Notes: generated from the sequence alone by a model not told the origin. Shown: positions 25,546-35,363, numbered from the stretch's first letter. The stretch is 44,105 nt of DNA from Pirellulaceae bacterium (GCA_022446825.1 JAKVBY010000033.1:48593-92697); one strand, 5' to 3'. A program made the numbers and translations.

Positions 25546-27492
25546 ATGAATCCCATCGATAAGTCCGAGTACGAAGAACGACTCAAGAGAATGAACGGCA
25601 TCCTCTCGGAAATCGTGGAGCATGCGCAAGTACAGGCGTACGAGCGATGTCCGTATCGCGATGCCCAAGATCGATGCACCGCAAAATTCGGCTGTCGTCA
25701 TCAGCGGCGATCGGACCAATCGGATTTGGGATTACTTTGTTCTCACAACGGCACGTTTGATTATCGAACTGCTTGGGAATCTAATCCCGCCGAGGTAGCT
25801 GTAATGCGAGAGAGCCTGCGGACTGCAAAAGGTCAGCCTCCAATCGCTGCTGAGGACAGTGCCCCTGCAAAGAGTTACACGCGATTTGGCGATTTAGAAT
25901 GTGTTACCCACATAGGTAAGTCAATTTTTGATCATGCCGACTTGCTTCAGGCCCCGGTTCCGACTTCTTGCGGACGAACAGGTTATTGTCACGAATGCAT
26001 TGTCCAGGTGCGGCAAGGAGAGGATCTGTTGTCGGCTCCTACCGAGGCCGAGGCCTTTTTAGGAGACGGGTATAGGTTGGCCTGTCAGGCCATCGTAGAA
26101 ACAGCCGAGCAGGATATTGACTTTGCCTTGTTGCGTCGCTCCCCTCAAATCCTCACGGCGCGACAAGAACGAGATGTGGAGCCCGATCCGTTGGTCACTC
26201 GAGAGGGAGATCAAGTTCTCTACGATGGCGAAGTCATCGACCAATACCGCAGCAATCTCTATGGTTTATCGATCGACCTAGGCTCGACAACGGTCGTAGC
26301 CGAATTAGTCGATCTTGAAACCGGTGTGTCGAAATACACAACTTCCTTTGAGAATCCTCAGCGCTTCGGCGGTAGCGACATTCTGAACCGTATCAGCTAT
26401 GACGCGGGTGAGTTTCATGGGGAGTTGCACCGTGCAATGATTAATACGCTGAATTCTGAGATTCGCGCAATGTGCGCCCAGACAGGCGCTAGTCGACACG
26501 AAATTTATGAAATTGTGATTGTTGGCAATTCGACCATGCGCGACCTCTTTTTCGATCTTGACGTTCAGCCAATTGGAGTGCGCCCTTATAAATCAACCAC
26601 GGAACTGGCCTGCCTTGACGGCAAGCGAGAATCGACGTCGTTGTTAGAATCAGCACGCAAGCTACGTCTGCTGGTAAACAAAAATGCACGTGTTTTTGGC
26701 GCCCCGTTGATTGCCAGTCATGTTGGAGCAGACACCGCAGCAGCTTTGATGACATTGCCGCATGACACAGACGAGATGATGCTCTTGGTCGACATCGGTA
26801 CCAACACGGAAGTGGTGATCGGAAATCGAGACCGACTAATTGCCGCTTCTTGTCCGGCGGGACCTGCGTTTGAAGGTGGTTTGGTGAAATTTGGCATGCC
26901 GGGTTGTGAGGGCGCTATTGAATCACTGCAGTATGTCGACGGCGAGTTTACTTTTAAGACAATTGGCGGAAAGACGCCGGTAGGCATTTGTGGTTCAGGG
27001 CTTGTGGATTTGCTCGCTGAATTGCGTCGGCATCAATTAATGACTCCGAAAGGCGTCTTTTCAAACAAGTTGTTCGAGTTGAAACTTCTGCCCACTCATG
27101 GAATCACATTTTCCCGGCAAGATGCCAGCCACCTTGCCCAGGCCAAAGCTGCGAATTACTGTGGACAGCTGATTTTGATGCGTGCCCTGGGATTGGGTCC
27201 CGACAAAATTGGACGACTTTATCTTGCGGGAGGATTCGCTAACTATATTGATCCGGCAGCCGCAATCGAAATTGGTTTTTTAGCCCCAATCCCAACGGAG
27301 CGCGTGGTCAAGATTGGGAATGCCGCCAGCCAGGGGGCGCGAGAGTTGTTATTATCTTCGCGGCAGCGACAGGACTTGGAAGCGCTGGTGAAGAGTGTCG
27401 AACACATTGAACTGGAAACAACACCAGATTTTTTCGAAGTCTTTGTCGAAGGTTGTCAATTCAAGCCGATGCTGGTTGATGAACTGAATTGA
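25546..27492 (+). CDS. ASKHA-domain 2Fe-2S ferredoxin, corrinoid reactivation protein (RACo/DUF4445 type)
   Basis: A 648-residue redox protein that re-reduces Co(II) to Co(I) on inactivated corrinoid proteins at the expense of ATP. An unusual N-terminal part has four cysteines (C35, C44, C50, C65; CPYRDAQDRCTAKFGC), perhaps an extra metal site. A plant-type 2Fe-2S domain follows, with C142-x5-C148-x2-C151 and C180. The ASKHA/DUF4445 domain runs from about 245 to the end (LSIDLGSTTVVAELVD, VIVGNSTMRDLF, LLVDIGTNTEVVIGN, CPAGPAFEGG, ICGSGLVDLLAELRR, YLAGGFANYIDP). The ATG directly abuts the TAG of the corrinoid gene. Length is typical of RACo, though the four-cysteine N-terminus is not. Its presence supports corrinoid rather than BHMT-type chemistry for the operon. 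Confidence 0.93.
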   Translation: MNPIDKSEYEERLKRMNGILSEIVEHAQVQAYERCPYRDAQDRCTAKFGCRHQRRSDQSDLGLLCSHNGTFDYRTAWESNPAEVAVMRESLRTAKGQPPIAAEDSAPAKSYTRFGDLECVTHIGKSIFDHADLLQAPVPTSCGRTGYCHECIVQVRQGEDLLSAPTEAEAFLGDGYRLACQAIVETAEQDIDFALLRRSPQILTARQERDVEPDPLVTREGDQVLYDGEVIDQYRSNLYGLSIDLGSTTVVAELVDLETGVSKYTTSFENPQRFGGSDILNRISYDAGEFHGELHRAMINTLNSEIRAMCAQTGASRHEIYEIVIVGNSTMRDLFFDLDVQPIGVRPYKSTTELACLDGKRESTSLLESARKLRLLVNKNARVFGAPLIASHVGADTAAALMTLPHDTDEMMLLVDIGTNTEVVIGNRDRLIAASCPAGPAFEGGLVKFGMPGCEGAIESLQYVDGEFTFKTIGGKTPVGICGSGLVDLLAELRRHQLMTPKGVFSNKLFELKLLPTHGITFSRQDASHLAQAKAANYCGQLILMRALGLGPDKIGRLYLAGGFANYIDPAAAIEIGFLAPIPTERVVKIGNAASQGARELLLSSRQRQDLEALVKSVEHIELETTPDFFEVFVEGCQFKPMLVDELN

Positions 27493-27551
27493 CTCGCCTC
27501 AGTGCGTGAGTGGAACAACGCGTAGGCGTAAGGGGGAAGCTTGTGAAGAGA

Positions 27552-29447
27552 TCAGCGTCGTCCCCAAGCCTCCGCAGCCTGTGAAGGTGTAACGTCGTAG
27601 ACGTCCTGAAACGACTGAGTAAAATCGCTGCCCGCTTTGATCGCAAGTAACAGTTGACGGAATTTGTTTTTGTCTTTCATGAGGATCTTTGCGAAGTAGT
27701 AGCTGACGACATAAGCCGACTCGGGCGAGAGTTTGCCAGTTTGAAAGTCGTCCGGTTTATCCAGCGAACCGATGATCTCTGCAATGCCGCTTTTCCATTG
27801 CACAACGCGTGAATCCTTTGGGCTAACTCGCGAAGCGACGACACGTGCGACGCCTTCCGAAAACCACGATGGAACGGTTCCCAGACTAGCTACGTAGGTG
27901 CCAGCGATTTGTTGAGCGATCAGCGCTTCCAATGAATATTTGTCTCTGCGGGGGACAATCAACGCAGCATAGGCATCGACGACACTGTAACGCCAATGTC
28001 CTCGCCAGTCAGAGGGTACAGAGCGTTCTTCGACCATTCGCCCAAATTCACTGTAATCATAACGCTGCGGGAAAATATACAGTGTCATCCTTCCTTTGAG
28101 TAAAGGTTGGTCTAATGGAGCGTCGAGGATATCTGCCAATCGGGGGCCCATGGCTTCAGCCTGTTGGCCGATATCGACTAATTGGCTTTCGGTGACGTTG
28201 CCGTATAGCAAGAAACTTTTGGTACTGGCGGTCTGGGCAGTGATTCCCGGCATTCCCAAACGCCAGTTTTGCTCAGCAATTTCTGCTCGACGAGCACTTA
28301 GTTCGTCGTGTGACGAAGCGGATGCCATAGCGAGGGCAGCCACTTCCGTGATCGGCTGGTCTGGGTCAGGGGCGTCGAAGGTCGCTCCTTCATTAATCCA
28401 GGTTTCAAATTTTGCAATTACTTCAGCCGGTAACGGATCGGCGAACTGTGGCATCTGCAGTCCATCCGCCGTTCCACGAAGCTTTCGAATGAGCAGACTG
28501 CCAGCGCCATTTCCAGGTAAGATTGCTTCACCGCTATCACCACCGCGTAGCAAGCGACTGAAAGAAGATAGGTTGAACTGCCCACGAACCTGTCGGCCCC
28601 CTCCGTGACAACGTAAGCATTTGTCGTTTAAAACAGGGGCAATGTCCGCAGCGAAGCTCACCGTTTCCTTACCTGTAGCTTGAGCAACTTTGACGGTCGT
28701 TTGTTGAGGCCTGATATTAGAAACCATGGAACGAATACTCGCAGTGGAGTCATTCCCATCGAATTGTGCGCCTTCTGCAATCCATTTTTTGATGGTCGCT
28801 AATTCCGGCGTCGGTATGCCCGCACCGCTGGGCGGCATTTCTTTGCCTTCGATGACTTCCACCAACCGGCTGCCCGGCACATTTTTCGGGAATACCACCT
28901 TCCCTGCGGGGGGGCCCTGCATCAGGGCGTCGTAGCTTGCCATGCTGAACTTACCACGTGCATTGTTGACGTGACAACGACCGCATCGCGAAACTAAAAT
29001 TGGCGCCACGTGCGATGAAAAAACGATTCCTTTGTTCGGCTCGGGAGGAGTTGTATTTGTGGGGGAAGGCTTGCCTTTGGGTGGCGCGGGCGCTGGGGGG
29101 GTTCGCATTTCATCAAACGCTTTCAAGCTGGGTAGTTTGACCCCTTCCAACGCGAGTAACGCGTGTGCTTTGGAAAGCCGTTTGTAGTCAATCTCTAATC
29201 GCTCCAGAAGTTCATCACTACCCATAGAAACTAAGTTTTCGATGCGAGTCTGCGCATTAGTGACCATTTTTCCGCACTCTTCAAACCGTTTTTGCTTGAA
29301 GAGACTACCAGCTCGGCGGATGGCTAATTTGATGCGATCCACTTCACGTTGCTGGGCGGGAGTGAGCTTTGCAGCACAGTTGGAATTGCTTGTTGTGACG
29401 AGCAACAAGGCGATGACAAGCGAGTGTAGAATGATTTTTGGGAGCAT
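27552..29447 (-). CDS. Secreted two-haem cytochrome with degenerate peptidase-like C-terminus
   Basis: A 631-residue protein with a signal peptide (about 1-25, LHSLVIALLLVTTSNS). After a helical N-terminal region come two planctomycete cytochrome (PSCyt1-like) modules, each with one haem site: CGRCHVNNARGKFSMASYDALM with EMPPSG downstream, and CLRCHGGGRQVRGQFNLSSFS with QMPQF downstream. Residues about 440-631 resemble a DUF1570/peptidase-MA-like domain ending in VPSWFSEGVARVVASR, but where HExxH belongs the sequence reads ALIAQQIAGTYV, so the zinc site is lost. It is probably a periplasmic electron-transfer or binding protein. It is convergent with the corrinoid operon, with 59 bases between the stops, and shows no operon link. 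Confidence 0.82.
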   Translation of the reverse strand: MLPKIILHSLVIALLLVTTSNSNCAAKLTPAQQREVDRIKLAIRRAGSLFKQKRFEECGKMVTNAQTRIENLVSMGSDELLERLEIDYKRLSKAHALLALEGVKLPSLKAFDEMRTPPAPAPPKGKPSPTNTTPPEPNKGIVFSSHVAPILVSRCGRCHVNNARGKFSMASYDALMQGPPAGKVVFPKNVPGSRLVEVIEGKEMPPSGAGIPTPELATIKKWIAEGAQFDGNDSTASIRSMVSNIRPQQTTVKVAQATGKETVSFAADIAPVLNDKCLRCHGGGRQVRGQFNLSSFSRLLRGGDSGEAILPGNGAGSLLIRKLRGTADGLQMPQFADPLPAEVIAKFETWINEGATFDAPDPDQPITEVAALAMASASSHDELSARRAEIAEQNWRLGMPGITAQTASTKSFLLYGNVTESQLVDIGQQAEAMGPRLADILDAPLDQPLLKGRMTLYIFPQRYDYSEFGRMVEERSVPSDWRGHWRYSVVDAYAALIVPRRDKYSLEALIAQQIAGTYVASLGTVPSWFSEGVARVVASRVSPKDSRVVQWKSGIAEIIGSLDKPDDFQTGKLSPESAYVVSYYFAKILMKDKNKFRQLLLAIKAGSDFTQSFQDVYDVTPSQAAEAWGRR

Positions 29448-29658
29448 AGAGCCGGTCGCTTTGCGGAAAGGTTTAAAGATCTGAGGAGATCGAAAAATCT
29501 CATTTACACACTTTGATTATATCCGAATTCGGTGTGTCAAACGCAGGTCGAGAATTCAAGCCGAGGTGAAGTGGTAACCTTATAGCGAGGAGAAAACCGG
29601 CTTGTACCCGTCGTTTTATGGAATTCTTGAACATAGTAGCACTTCTTAAGGGGCGGTC

Positions 29659-31239
29659 TCACCAGCTTTGCAGACCGGATGAACTCTCCACGGCGCTCGT
29701 GTCCCGTCTCGATGGGCTGTGAGTTTCTGGTTGTGGATGAGGGCGGTCTGGTTGGAACCAAAAAGCGACGGCCACGGTGGTCAGGATCAAAATAGCGCCG
29801 ACAATCCAAACCCAGATCGGTATGGTGCCACGTTGTTTTGAGCCCGATTGACGTCGTTGAGAAATGCGGCCAGTGCGCATCGTATCTGGTTGAGTGGTTT
29901 GAACGAAGGGTTCCACTCTGGTTTGGTTTTGATCGTTGTCTTTCTGGACATGTGAGGGAGGATTGACGCTTCCGCCGTTGTCGATCTTCACGGTGTCGCG
30001 ATCGCTTTTGCGATTGTGAATCGTATCAGAACTAGTTTCTGATTGCGGGTCTCTTTGCGTAGGATTTAATTCTGGAAAGGAGCTTTCCAGATGCGGTGCT
30101 GGCGATGTGATAAGCTGTGGAAAGGCAGTTTTTGGAGTTGCCGTATTTGCCTGAGAAGGCTGGGGCAAGGAAAGGGGCGAACTTGAGTCCACGACGCGAG
30201 TGTTTGCGTGCAACCAAGAGTTTAAGGTGTCGGCAACTTCTTGCATTGTCTGGTAACGATTTTCTGGCGCCTTTGCCAGCATACGAAGGCAGATGTCAGC
30301 CAAAGAGCGAGGGCACTTGGGGAATCGCTCTGTAAGGTCCGGGGGATCCAGGTTTTGATGTTTCATGATCCTTTGCGCCAAGCTTCCCCCAGCAAAGGGA
30401 ACCTCCCCTGTGATCAAAAAATACATGGTACACCCCAGCCCATAGATGTCGGCTCGCGAGTCAATTGTGTGACTGTTAAGTGCCTGTTCAGGTGCGAGAT
30501 AATCTGCAGTACCGAGGACATTTTCATTATGTGCGATTGTTAAGGAGTCGTTTTGACTTTTGGAATCAAGCGCCAAGCCGAGGTCGAGAATTTTAACGAC
30601 CCCGTTTGAGTCGAGGAGCAGATTTCCAGGTTTGACGTCCCGATGAATTAAACCGGCTTCGTGAGCGCACTGTAAGCCCTCGGCAGCTTGAACCGTAAAG
30701 TTTACCGCGAGCTCGATATCCAGTGGCCCATCCCCATTGACTTGTTGTGCTAAATCTCGCCCATCGATGTATTCCATGACGAGATAGTGAGTGTCGCGCT
30801 CGTGGTCGACGTCATAGGCGCGGACGACGTTGGGATGATCAAGGGATGCGGTTATCTGAGCCTCAAGTTGAAACCTGGCCACATAAGAAGTATCTGCTAC
30901 TCGCGATTTGGGCAAAACTTTAATTGCGCGTTGCTGTTGTAAGAGCGTATGTTCGGCAAGATAGACACTGCTCATGCCCCCCGTTCCGATAAGCCTTAAG
31001 AGTTTATACTTGCCGAGAAAAAAACCGCGGTATTTTTTTTTCAGTAATTTTTCACAATGCCACGGTGTCAGTAAGCCTGTGGAAATAAGAAAGTCTGCAA
31101 CTGCGTCAGGATCTTTGGGCAGTTGGCCACCATTTTCCATTTCGCATTTGAGTAATGCTTCGTTCAATGGACCTACATCGGCCAATTTGCTGCGTTCGAC
31201 ACATTCAACGAACTCTTGAGATGAGATCTTTGACATCAT
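29659..31239 (-). CDS. Ser/Thr protein kinase with one transmembrane helix
   Basis: A 526-residue Hanks-type kinase. A short N-terminal domain (1-70) typical of planctomycete kinases precedes the catalytic domain (about 78-345): glycine loop [14 protein letters not shown]-type lysine K107 (RAIKVLPK), [12 protein letters not shown] with D201, DLG in place of DFG (D219), [33 protein letters not shown] and ENRYQTM. All catalytic residues are present, so it should be active. A Pro/Ser/Asn/Thr-rich linker leads to a membrane helix (about 478-499, [20 protein letters not shown]) with a short tail outside. The start may be M1 or M2; the SD is weak. It is a useful contrast to the pseudokinase at 14926-17961, which shares the N-terminal layout. 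Confidence 0.93.
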   Translation of the reverse strand: MMSKISSQEFVECVERSKLADVGPLNEALLKCEMENGGQLPKDPDAVADFLISTGLLTPWHCEKLLKKKYRGFFLGKYKLLRLIGTGGMSSVYLAEHTLLQQQRAIKVLPKSRVADTSYVARFQLEAQITASLDHPNVVRAYDVDHERDTHYLVMEYIDGRDLAQQVNGDGPLDIELAVNFTVQAAEGLQCAHEAGLIHRDVKPGNLLLDSNGVVKILDLGLALDSKSQNDSLTIAHNENVLGTADYLAPEQALNSHTIDSRADIYGLGCTMYFLITGEVPFAGGSLAQRIMKHQNLDPPDLTERFPKCPRSLADICLRMLAKAPENRYQTMQEVADTLNSWLHANTRVVDSSSPLSLPQPSQANTATPKTAFPQLITSPAPHLESSFPELNPTQRDPQSETSSDTIHNRKSDRDTVKIDNGGSVNPPSHVQKDNDQNQTRVEPFVQTTQPDTMRTGRISQRRQSGSKQRGTIPIWVWIVGAILILTTVAVAFWFQPDRPHPQPETHSPSRRDTSAVESSSGLQSW

Positions 31240-31633
31240 TCGCCACCGTTGGAGTTGTTGCAGCGAGAAGGAGGAGCTTGTGCCTGAGTAGGAACGGACA
31301 GGTTCGAATGAATCGGTCAGTCGAGTCGCGAAGTCGGGAGATCTCCCGTTCGAGCTATGGGTGGTCTATCGGATCTATACGTAGGCATGCCCAACAGGCC
31401 ATCCATCCTACTTCCAAATTGTAATTTACGTCACCACTTCTTTGCACCGCCATTCAAGGTAGGTAGTGCAAAGAGATTTTAGAAGCTCTCGTAATGTTTC
31501 TACTCAATTTGCCTAATTTCTCGGCTTGGGGGCTCGCAGGCAGCGGTTGTCCGATAAGCTGAACGCCCAAAATCTGGCTTTACTTGTGCCATTGACCATC
31601 GCCTCAGCTGGCTCGACAATGAATTCTTAAAGT
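31240..31633. other. Intergenic stretch between divergent genes
   Basis: About 390 bases separate the kinase gene (minus) from the glutaredoxin-like gene (plus). No gene, strong hairpin or clear promoter pair was recognised. It should carry both promoters. Confidence 0.5.
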
Positions 31634-31945
31634 ATGGTAAGCATTGGCTTTACTACACAGAATAGATCTGTATCCACCCCTACGGATTGCCTGGAGTCGA
31701 GTGCATTGAAACGGCCGGAAGTCATTCTCTATACGCGCAGCGGATGCCATTTATGCGACGTTGCGGAGGAGATTTTGGTGAAGCATGGATTGTCTCCCCA
31801 GACGGTTGATATCGATCTGAATTCTCGTCTGTTGGAGCAGTACAACGATTGCGTACCCGTCGTGGTAATGGATGGCCAGGTTCGCTTTCGCGGTCGCGTG
31901 AACTCGGTGCTGCTCAAACGACTGCTGAATGAACCGAAACCGTGA
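31634..31945 (+). CDS. Glutaredoxin-like (DUF836-type) thiol protein
   Basis: A small thioredoxin-fold protein of up to 103 residues. The core begins at PEVILYTRSGCHLCDVAEEIL with a CxxC redox motif (GCHLCD), followed by TVDIDLNSRLLEQYNDCVPVVVMDGQVRFRGRVN, including the cis-proline segment VPVVV. The first 25 residues are not part of the fold. An alternative TTG start at 31706 has GGAG nine bases upstream and begins exactly at the fold; the ATG at 31634 has no SD. The stop overlaps the GTG start of the DUF2064 gene by four bases, so the two are translated together. It probably acts in cytoplasmic disulfide exchange; its partner is unknown. Confidence 0.82.
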   Translation: MVSIGFTTQNRSVSTPTDCLESSALKRPEVILYTRSGCHLCDVAEEILVKHGLSPQTVDIDLNSRLLEQYNDCVPVVVMDGQVRFRGRVNSVLLKRLLNEPKP

Positions 31946-32607
31946 AGCAGCTCTCAATTTTTGCAAAATACTGGCAGCCCGGCCAAGTTAAGACGCGGCT
32001 TGCTGCCTCGATTGGTGCTGCCCGCGCGGCAGCACTTCAGCAGTTGTTTTTTCGGTTTTTGGTAACAAGACTTGCGGACTCGGCAGAACGATGTGCGGTC
32101 GTATTTTCACCGAGTGAGCGTAACGCTGAGTTTCGGCTGGCGAGTGGCGATGGTTGGCACCTTTGCCCCCAATCTGAGGGCGACCTTGGCGCGAGGCTTC
32201 GGCATCATGTCCAGGCGGCATTGAACGACGGTGTTGAGCAGATCGTAATTGTTGGGGCCGACAGTCCAACGCTCCCGATGGAATATGTTGAGCAAGCTTT
32301 TCGGAGTTTGGAGAGTCACTCTGTTGTCCTTGGCCCATCTCAGGATGGCGGCTACTACCTGGTTGGAACCAGTGGAACGCCTCCCATCTTTGAAGACATC
32401 GACTGGGGGACGGAGAGTGTTTTGCAACAGACTATGGAGCATTTGAAACGGGCTTCTATTAGCTATACTCTGCTGCCAGAATGGTACGATATCGATACTT
32501 TATCGGATTTAGAGCAGCTGACATGCGAATTGGATAATGCTCCAACAGCGAATGTCACAGAAAGGGCCTTGCGAAAAGAGCTGGTTGAAATTCTGGAATC
32601 GATGTAG
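31942..32607 (+). CDS. DUF2064 (TIGR04282-type) nucleotidyl/glycosyltransferase
   Basis: A 221-residue GT-A-fold protein of the family named after arsenosugar biosynthesis glycosyltransferases. Motifs are SIFAKYWQPGQVKTRLAASI at the N-terminus (the usual AKxPxPGxVKTRL), IVIVGADSPTLP (DxD-like site, about 96-107), LGPSQDGGYYLVG and the C-terminal YDIDTLSDLEQL. Length is normal. The GTG start overlaps the glutaredoxin-like stop (GTGA). The family name comes from gene neighbourhoods and the substrate of this member is not established; many planctomycetes have copies outside arsenic clusters. An ArsM-type methyltransferase does occur 6-8 kb away in this window, which is suggestive but not proof of a shared pathway. 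Confidence 0.85.
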   Translation: MKQLSIFAKYWQPGQVKTRLAASIGAARAAALQQLFFRFLVTRLADSAERCAVVFSPSERNAEFRLASGDGWHLCPQSEGDLGARLRHHVQAALNDGVEQIVIVGADSPTLPMEYVEQAFRSLESHSVVLGPSQDGGYYLVGTSGTPPIFEDIDWGTESVLQQTMEHLKRASISYTLLPEWYDIDTLSDLEQLTCELDNAPTANVTERALRKELVEILESM

Positions 32608-32711
32608 AGCCTGCTGGTAAGTTGGTTTTATTACTTCGGTAATTAAGATTTTTCGGTCATTTTGTGATACTCCATTTAATAACCACAGTACAACAAGATC
32701 ATTAAATACAA

Positions 32712-33827
32712 GTGCATGATTGTTTAATTATCGGCGGTGGCGTGATCGGCTTTTCGTTAGCCTATGAGCTCTCGAGCCATGGTGCTCGTGTGAGAGTGAT
32801 CGATCAATCAAAGGTTGCTCGTGAAGCATCTTGGGCGGGAGCTGGCATTCTACCACCGGCAAATCTCAGCACTGCGGTCCATCCACTAGATCAACTTCGC
32901 GGTTTGAGTCATTACTTGCATCCGCAATGGGCGCAAGCGTTGCATAAAGAAACAGGTATCGACACGGGGTTTCGACGTTGTGGTGGCATCTACTTGGCAC
33001 GAACGAATGGCGAGGCGGCGGCATTGACGGCTTATGCGAACCTGCTGCGTTCTGAAGAGATTAAGGTTGAAGAATTGCCACTAGGAGATGTCGTTGACTA
33101 CGAAGCCGCTTTAGGTCCTTTGGTCGATTCGGGTGACTTAGTCAAGGCGTTTCGCGTTCCCGGTGAGTGCCAATTGCGAAATCCCCATCATCTTCAAGCC
33201 TTGATTGCCGCCTGCAAACGTCGGCATGTTTGTATTGATGAGCAGGTGAGTCTAGGCCAACTTATTTTGACCAGAGACCGTCTCGTAGGCCTGGAAACAT
33301 CTTGTGGTACGATGAAAGCAGATCGTTTTTGTATCGCCTCAGGGGCATGGTCCGGAAAGCTTTTGAAGCAATTTGACCTTTCTTGTGGCATTATGCCGGT
33401 TCGTGGACAGCTGGTTATGTTTCGATGCGACAAGCCTCCGTTTCAACATGTTTTAAATGAGGGTTCACGTTATTTGGTGCCGCGCGATGATGGTCGTGTA
33501 CTTGTGGGATCGACTGAGGATGAAGTTGGTTTTGATAAATCAACAGAGCAACGCGTGCTCGAGGAGTTGGCTGATTTCGCGTGTGGAATTACGCCGGCAT
33601 TACGAGATGCTCAGGTGGAAAGAACTTGGGCTGGATTGCGCCCCGGTTCGTTCGATGGTTTTCCCTATTTGGGAGCGATTCCAGGCCTCTCCAATGTATT
33701 TGTGGCTGCAGGGCATTTCCGCAGCGGTCTGTTTTTGTCGACGGGAACCGCGGTGGTGATGAGTCAATTGATACGGCAGCAAAATCCGCAAATTGACCTC
33801 CGCCCTTTCCGAGTTGGACGGGGCTGA
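32712..33827 (+). CDS. thiO: Glycine oxidase-like FAD enzyme (ThiO family)
   Basis: A 371-residue flavoenzyme of the DAO family. The dinucleotide motif CLIIGGGVIGFSLAYELSSH opens the protein, then VIDQSKVAREASWAGAGILP, the typical ThiO segment. Later motifs are CIASGAWSGKLL, PVRGQLVMFRC, YLVPRDDGRVLVGSTEDEVGF and WAGLRPGSFDGFPYLGAIPG with FVAAGHFRSGL, which bind flavin and substrate. ThiO oxidises glycine to dehydroglycine for the thiazole part of thiamine. The start is a GTG at 32712 with no SD. No other thiamine gene lies nearby, so a related amino-acid oxidase role is possible. It follows the DUF2064 gene after 104 bases. Confidence 0.85.
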   Translation: MHDCLIIGGGVIGFSLAYELSSHGARVRVIDQSKVAREASWAGAGILPPANLSTAVHPLDQLRGLSHYLHPQWAQALHKETGIDTGFRRCGGIYLARTNGEAAALTAYANLLRSEEIKVEELPLGDVVDYEAALGPLVDSGDLVKAFRVPGECQLRNPHHLQALIAACKRRHVCIDEQVSLGQLILTRDRLVGLETSCGTMKADRFCIASGAWSGKLLKQFDLSCGIMPVRGQLVMFRCDKPPFQHVLNEGSRYLVPRDDGRVLVGSTEDEVGFDKSTEQRVLEELADFACGITPALRDAQVERTWAGLRPGSFDGFPYLGAIPGLSNVFVAAGHFRSGLFLSTGTAVVMSQLIRQQNPQIDLRPFRVGRG

Positions 33828-34094
33828 GGCGTTGGCATCCAGGCTGCAAATTGTTTCGTCTCATGGACGTAATAAGAGTTGCTGGTGAAGTGGTTTGCAT
33901 CGAAATAATGCTGCTGTCAGACCTGCGAAGGATCTCCGGTGTCTCGTAATTATAGGTGTGCTGTAGCGATGATCATCTTGGAAAATGGCACAATCATTGT
34001 AAGCTCATGGGCAGGTGAAGCATTCATGCGCACTCAGAGTGAAGCATGAATACACGATGAGACGATTTGCTGCTGGAAGAGGATACCTATAAAA

Positions 34095-35363
34095 ATGGCC
34101 GTTGATACACCGGCACGAATTGCAGTCCTCGGTGCAGGACCCATTGGTTTAGAGGCTGCGATTTATGCGAGGTTTCTTGGATATGATGTAACGATCATCG
34201 AGCGTGGTGAAGTTGCCGAGAACGTGCAGCGTTGGGGGCACGTCTGTTTGTTTAGCCCGTTTTCAATGAACCATTCGTCTCTGGGGGCAGCTGCGATTGT
34301 GGCACAGGGTAGTCAGAATGCGTTACCCAAGGACGAGGAACTGTTGACAGGTCACCAATGGCGCGAACGATACTTGCTGCCGCTGTCCGAGACCGATCTG
34401 CTGTCTGATCATCTTTGCACGAATACACGAGTGCTTTCACTTGGTCGCCCGCACGTGCTGAAGGCGGATTTGCCGGGGGGTAAGGGGCGTGATCTGCAAC
34501 CATTTCAGATACTCTTGCAAACGTCCAACGGCGTGCAGTCCGTCATGGCCGCCGAGATTGTCATCGATACAACCGGAGTCTATGGCAATCCAAATTGGGT
34601 CGGTCGTGGTGGAATGCCCGCAGTGGGCGAAACACTTTGTCGTGACCGAATCCAGTTTGGTTTACCTGACCTATCGACTGTGGCTCGGAAAGATTTTGCT
34701 GGTAAGCATACGCTGGTCGTTGGGGCCGGGTACTCTGCAGCCACGAATGTCGTCGCTTTGAGCGAATTGTCCGAGTCCTTTCCTGAAACTCGTGTCACTT
34801 GGATCACTCGCAAGGTTGAAGGCCAAACCAACGCACCGCTGCCGTTAATTGAAAACGACCAATTATCGGAACGTCATCGCTTAGCCCACGCGGCCAATGC
34901 CTTGTGTGTGAGTTCGGCGAGTTGTGTAACACATTTGTTTCCTGCTTCGGTTCTTGCAGTGGATTATGTTTCCGAATCGGCTGGTTTTCGGGTGGCATTG
35001 GACTGCCATGTGAAGGCGGAAATAGAGTGTGATCAGATTCTTGCGAATGTTGGTAATCGGCCAGATACGAGCCTTTTTCAAGAATTACAAGTGCACCAGT
35101 GCTATGCGACGGAAGGCCCGATGAAAGTGGCGGCATCTTTATTAGCCCAAGATACTCAGGATTGTTTAAATCAGCCAGCAATTGGCGCGCACTCTTTGCT
35201 GAATCCAGAGCCAAATTTCTATGTCCTCGGTGCGAAGAGCTATGGTCGAAATTCAAACTTTCTTTTTTCGCTGGGCCTCGATCAGATTCGCGAACTGTTT
35301 TCCGTCATTGGCGATCGAACGGATCTCGATCTTTATGCCGGAGCCAAGCCCTTGCTGTCATGA
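34095..35363 (+). CDS. FAD/NAD(P)-dependent oxidoreductase, first gene of the coupled trio
   Basis: A 422-residue protein with two dinucleotide-binding folds: IAVLGAGPIGLEAAIYARFL with the acidic end TIIERG (FAD, about 8-37), and HTLVVGAGYSAATNVVALSEL (NAD(P), about 206-226). DTTGVYGNPNWVGRGG and ILANVGNRPD are typical of flavin-dependent monooxygenase or thioredoxin-reductase-like proteins. No CxxC redox pair is seen, so a monooxygenase or dehydrogenase role is more likely than disulfide reduction. The ATG at 34095 has AGAGGA upstream. The stop overlaps the radical SAM start by four bases (ATGA), so the two proteins are made together. The substrate is unknown. Confidence 0.85.
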   Translation: MAVDTPARIAVLGAGPIGLEAAIYARFLGYDVTIIERGEVAENVQRWGHVCLFSPFSMNHSSLGAAAIVAQGSQNALPKDEELLTGHQWRERYLLPLSETDLLSDHLCTNTRVLSLGRPHVLKADLPGGKGRDLQPFQILLQTSNGVQSVMAAEIVIDTTGVYGNPNWVGRGGMPAVGETLCRDRIQFGLPDLSTVARKDFAGKHTLVVGAGYSAATNVVALSELSESFPETRVTWITRKVEGQTNAPLPLIENDQLSERHRLAHAANALCVSSASCVTHLFPASVLAVDYVSESAGFRVALDCHVKAEIECDQILANVGNRPDTSLFQELQVHQCYATEGPMKVAASLLAQDTQDCLNQPAIGAHSLLNPEPNFYVLGAKSYGRNSNFLFSLGLDQIRELFSVIGDRTDLDLYAGAKPLLS

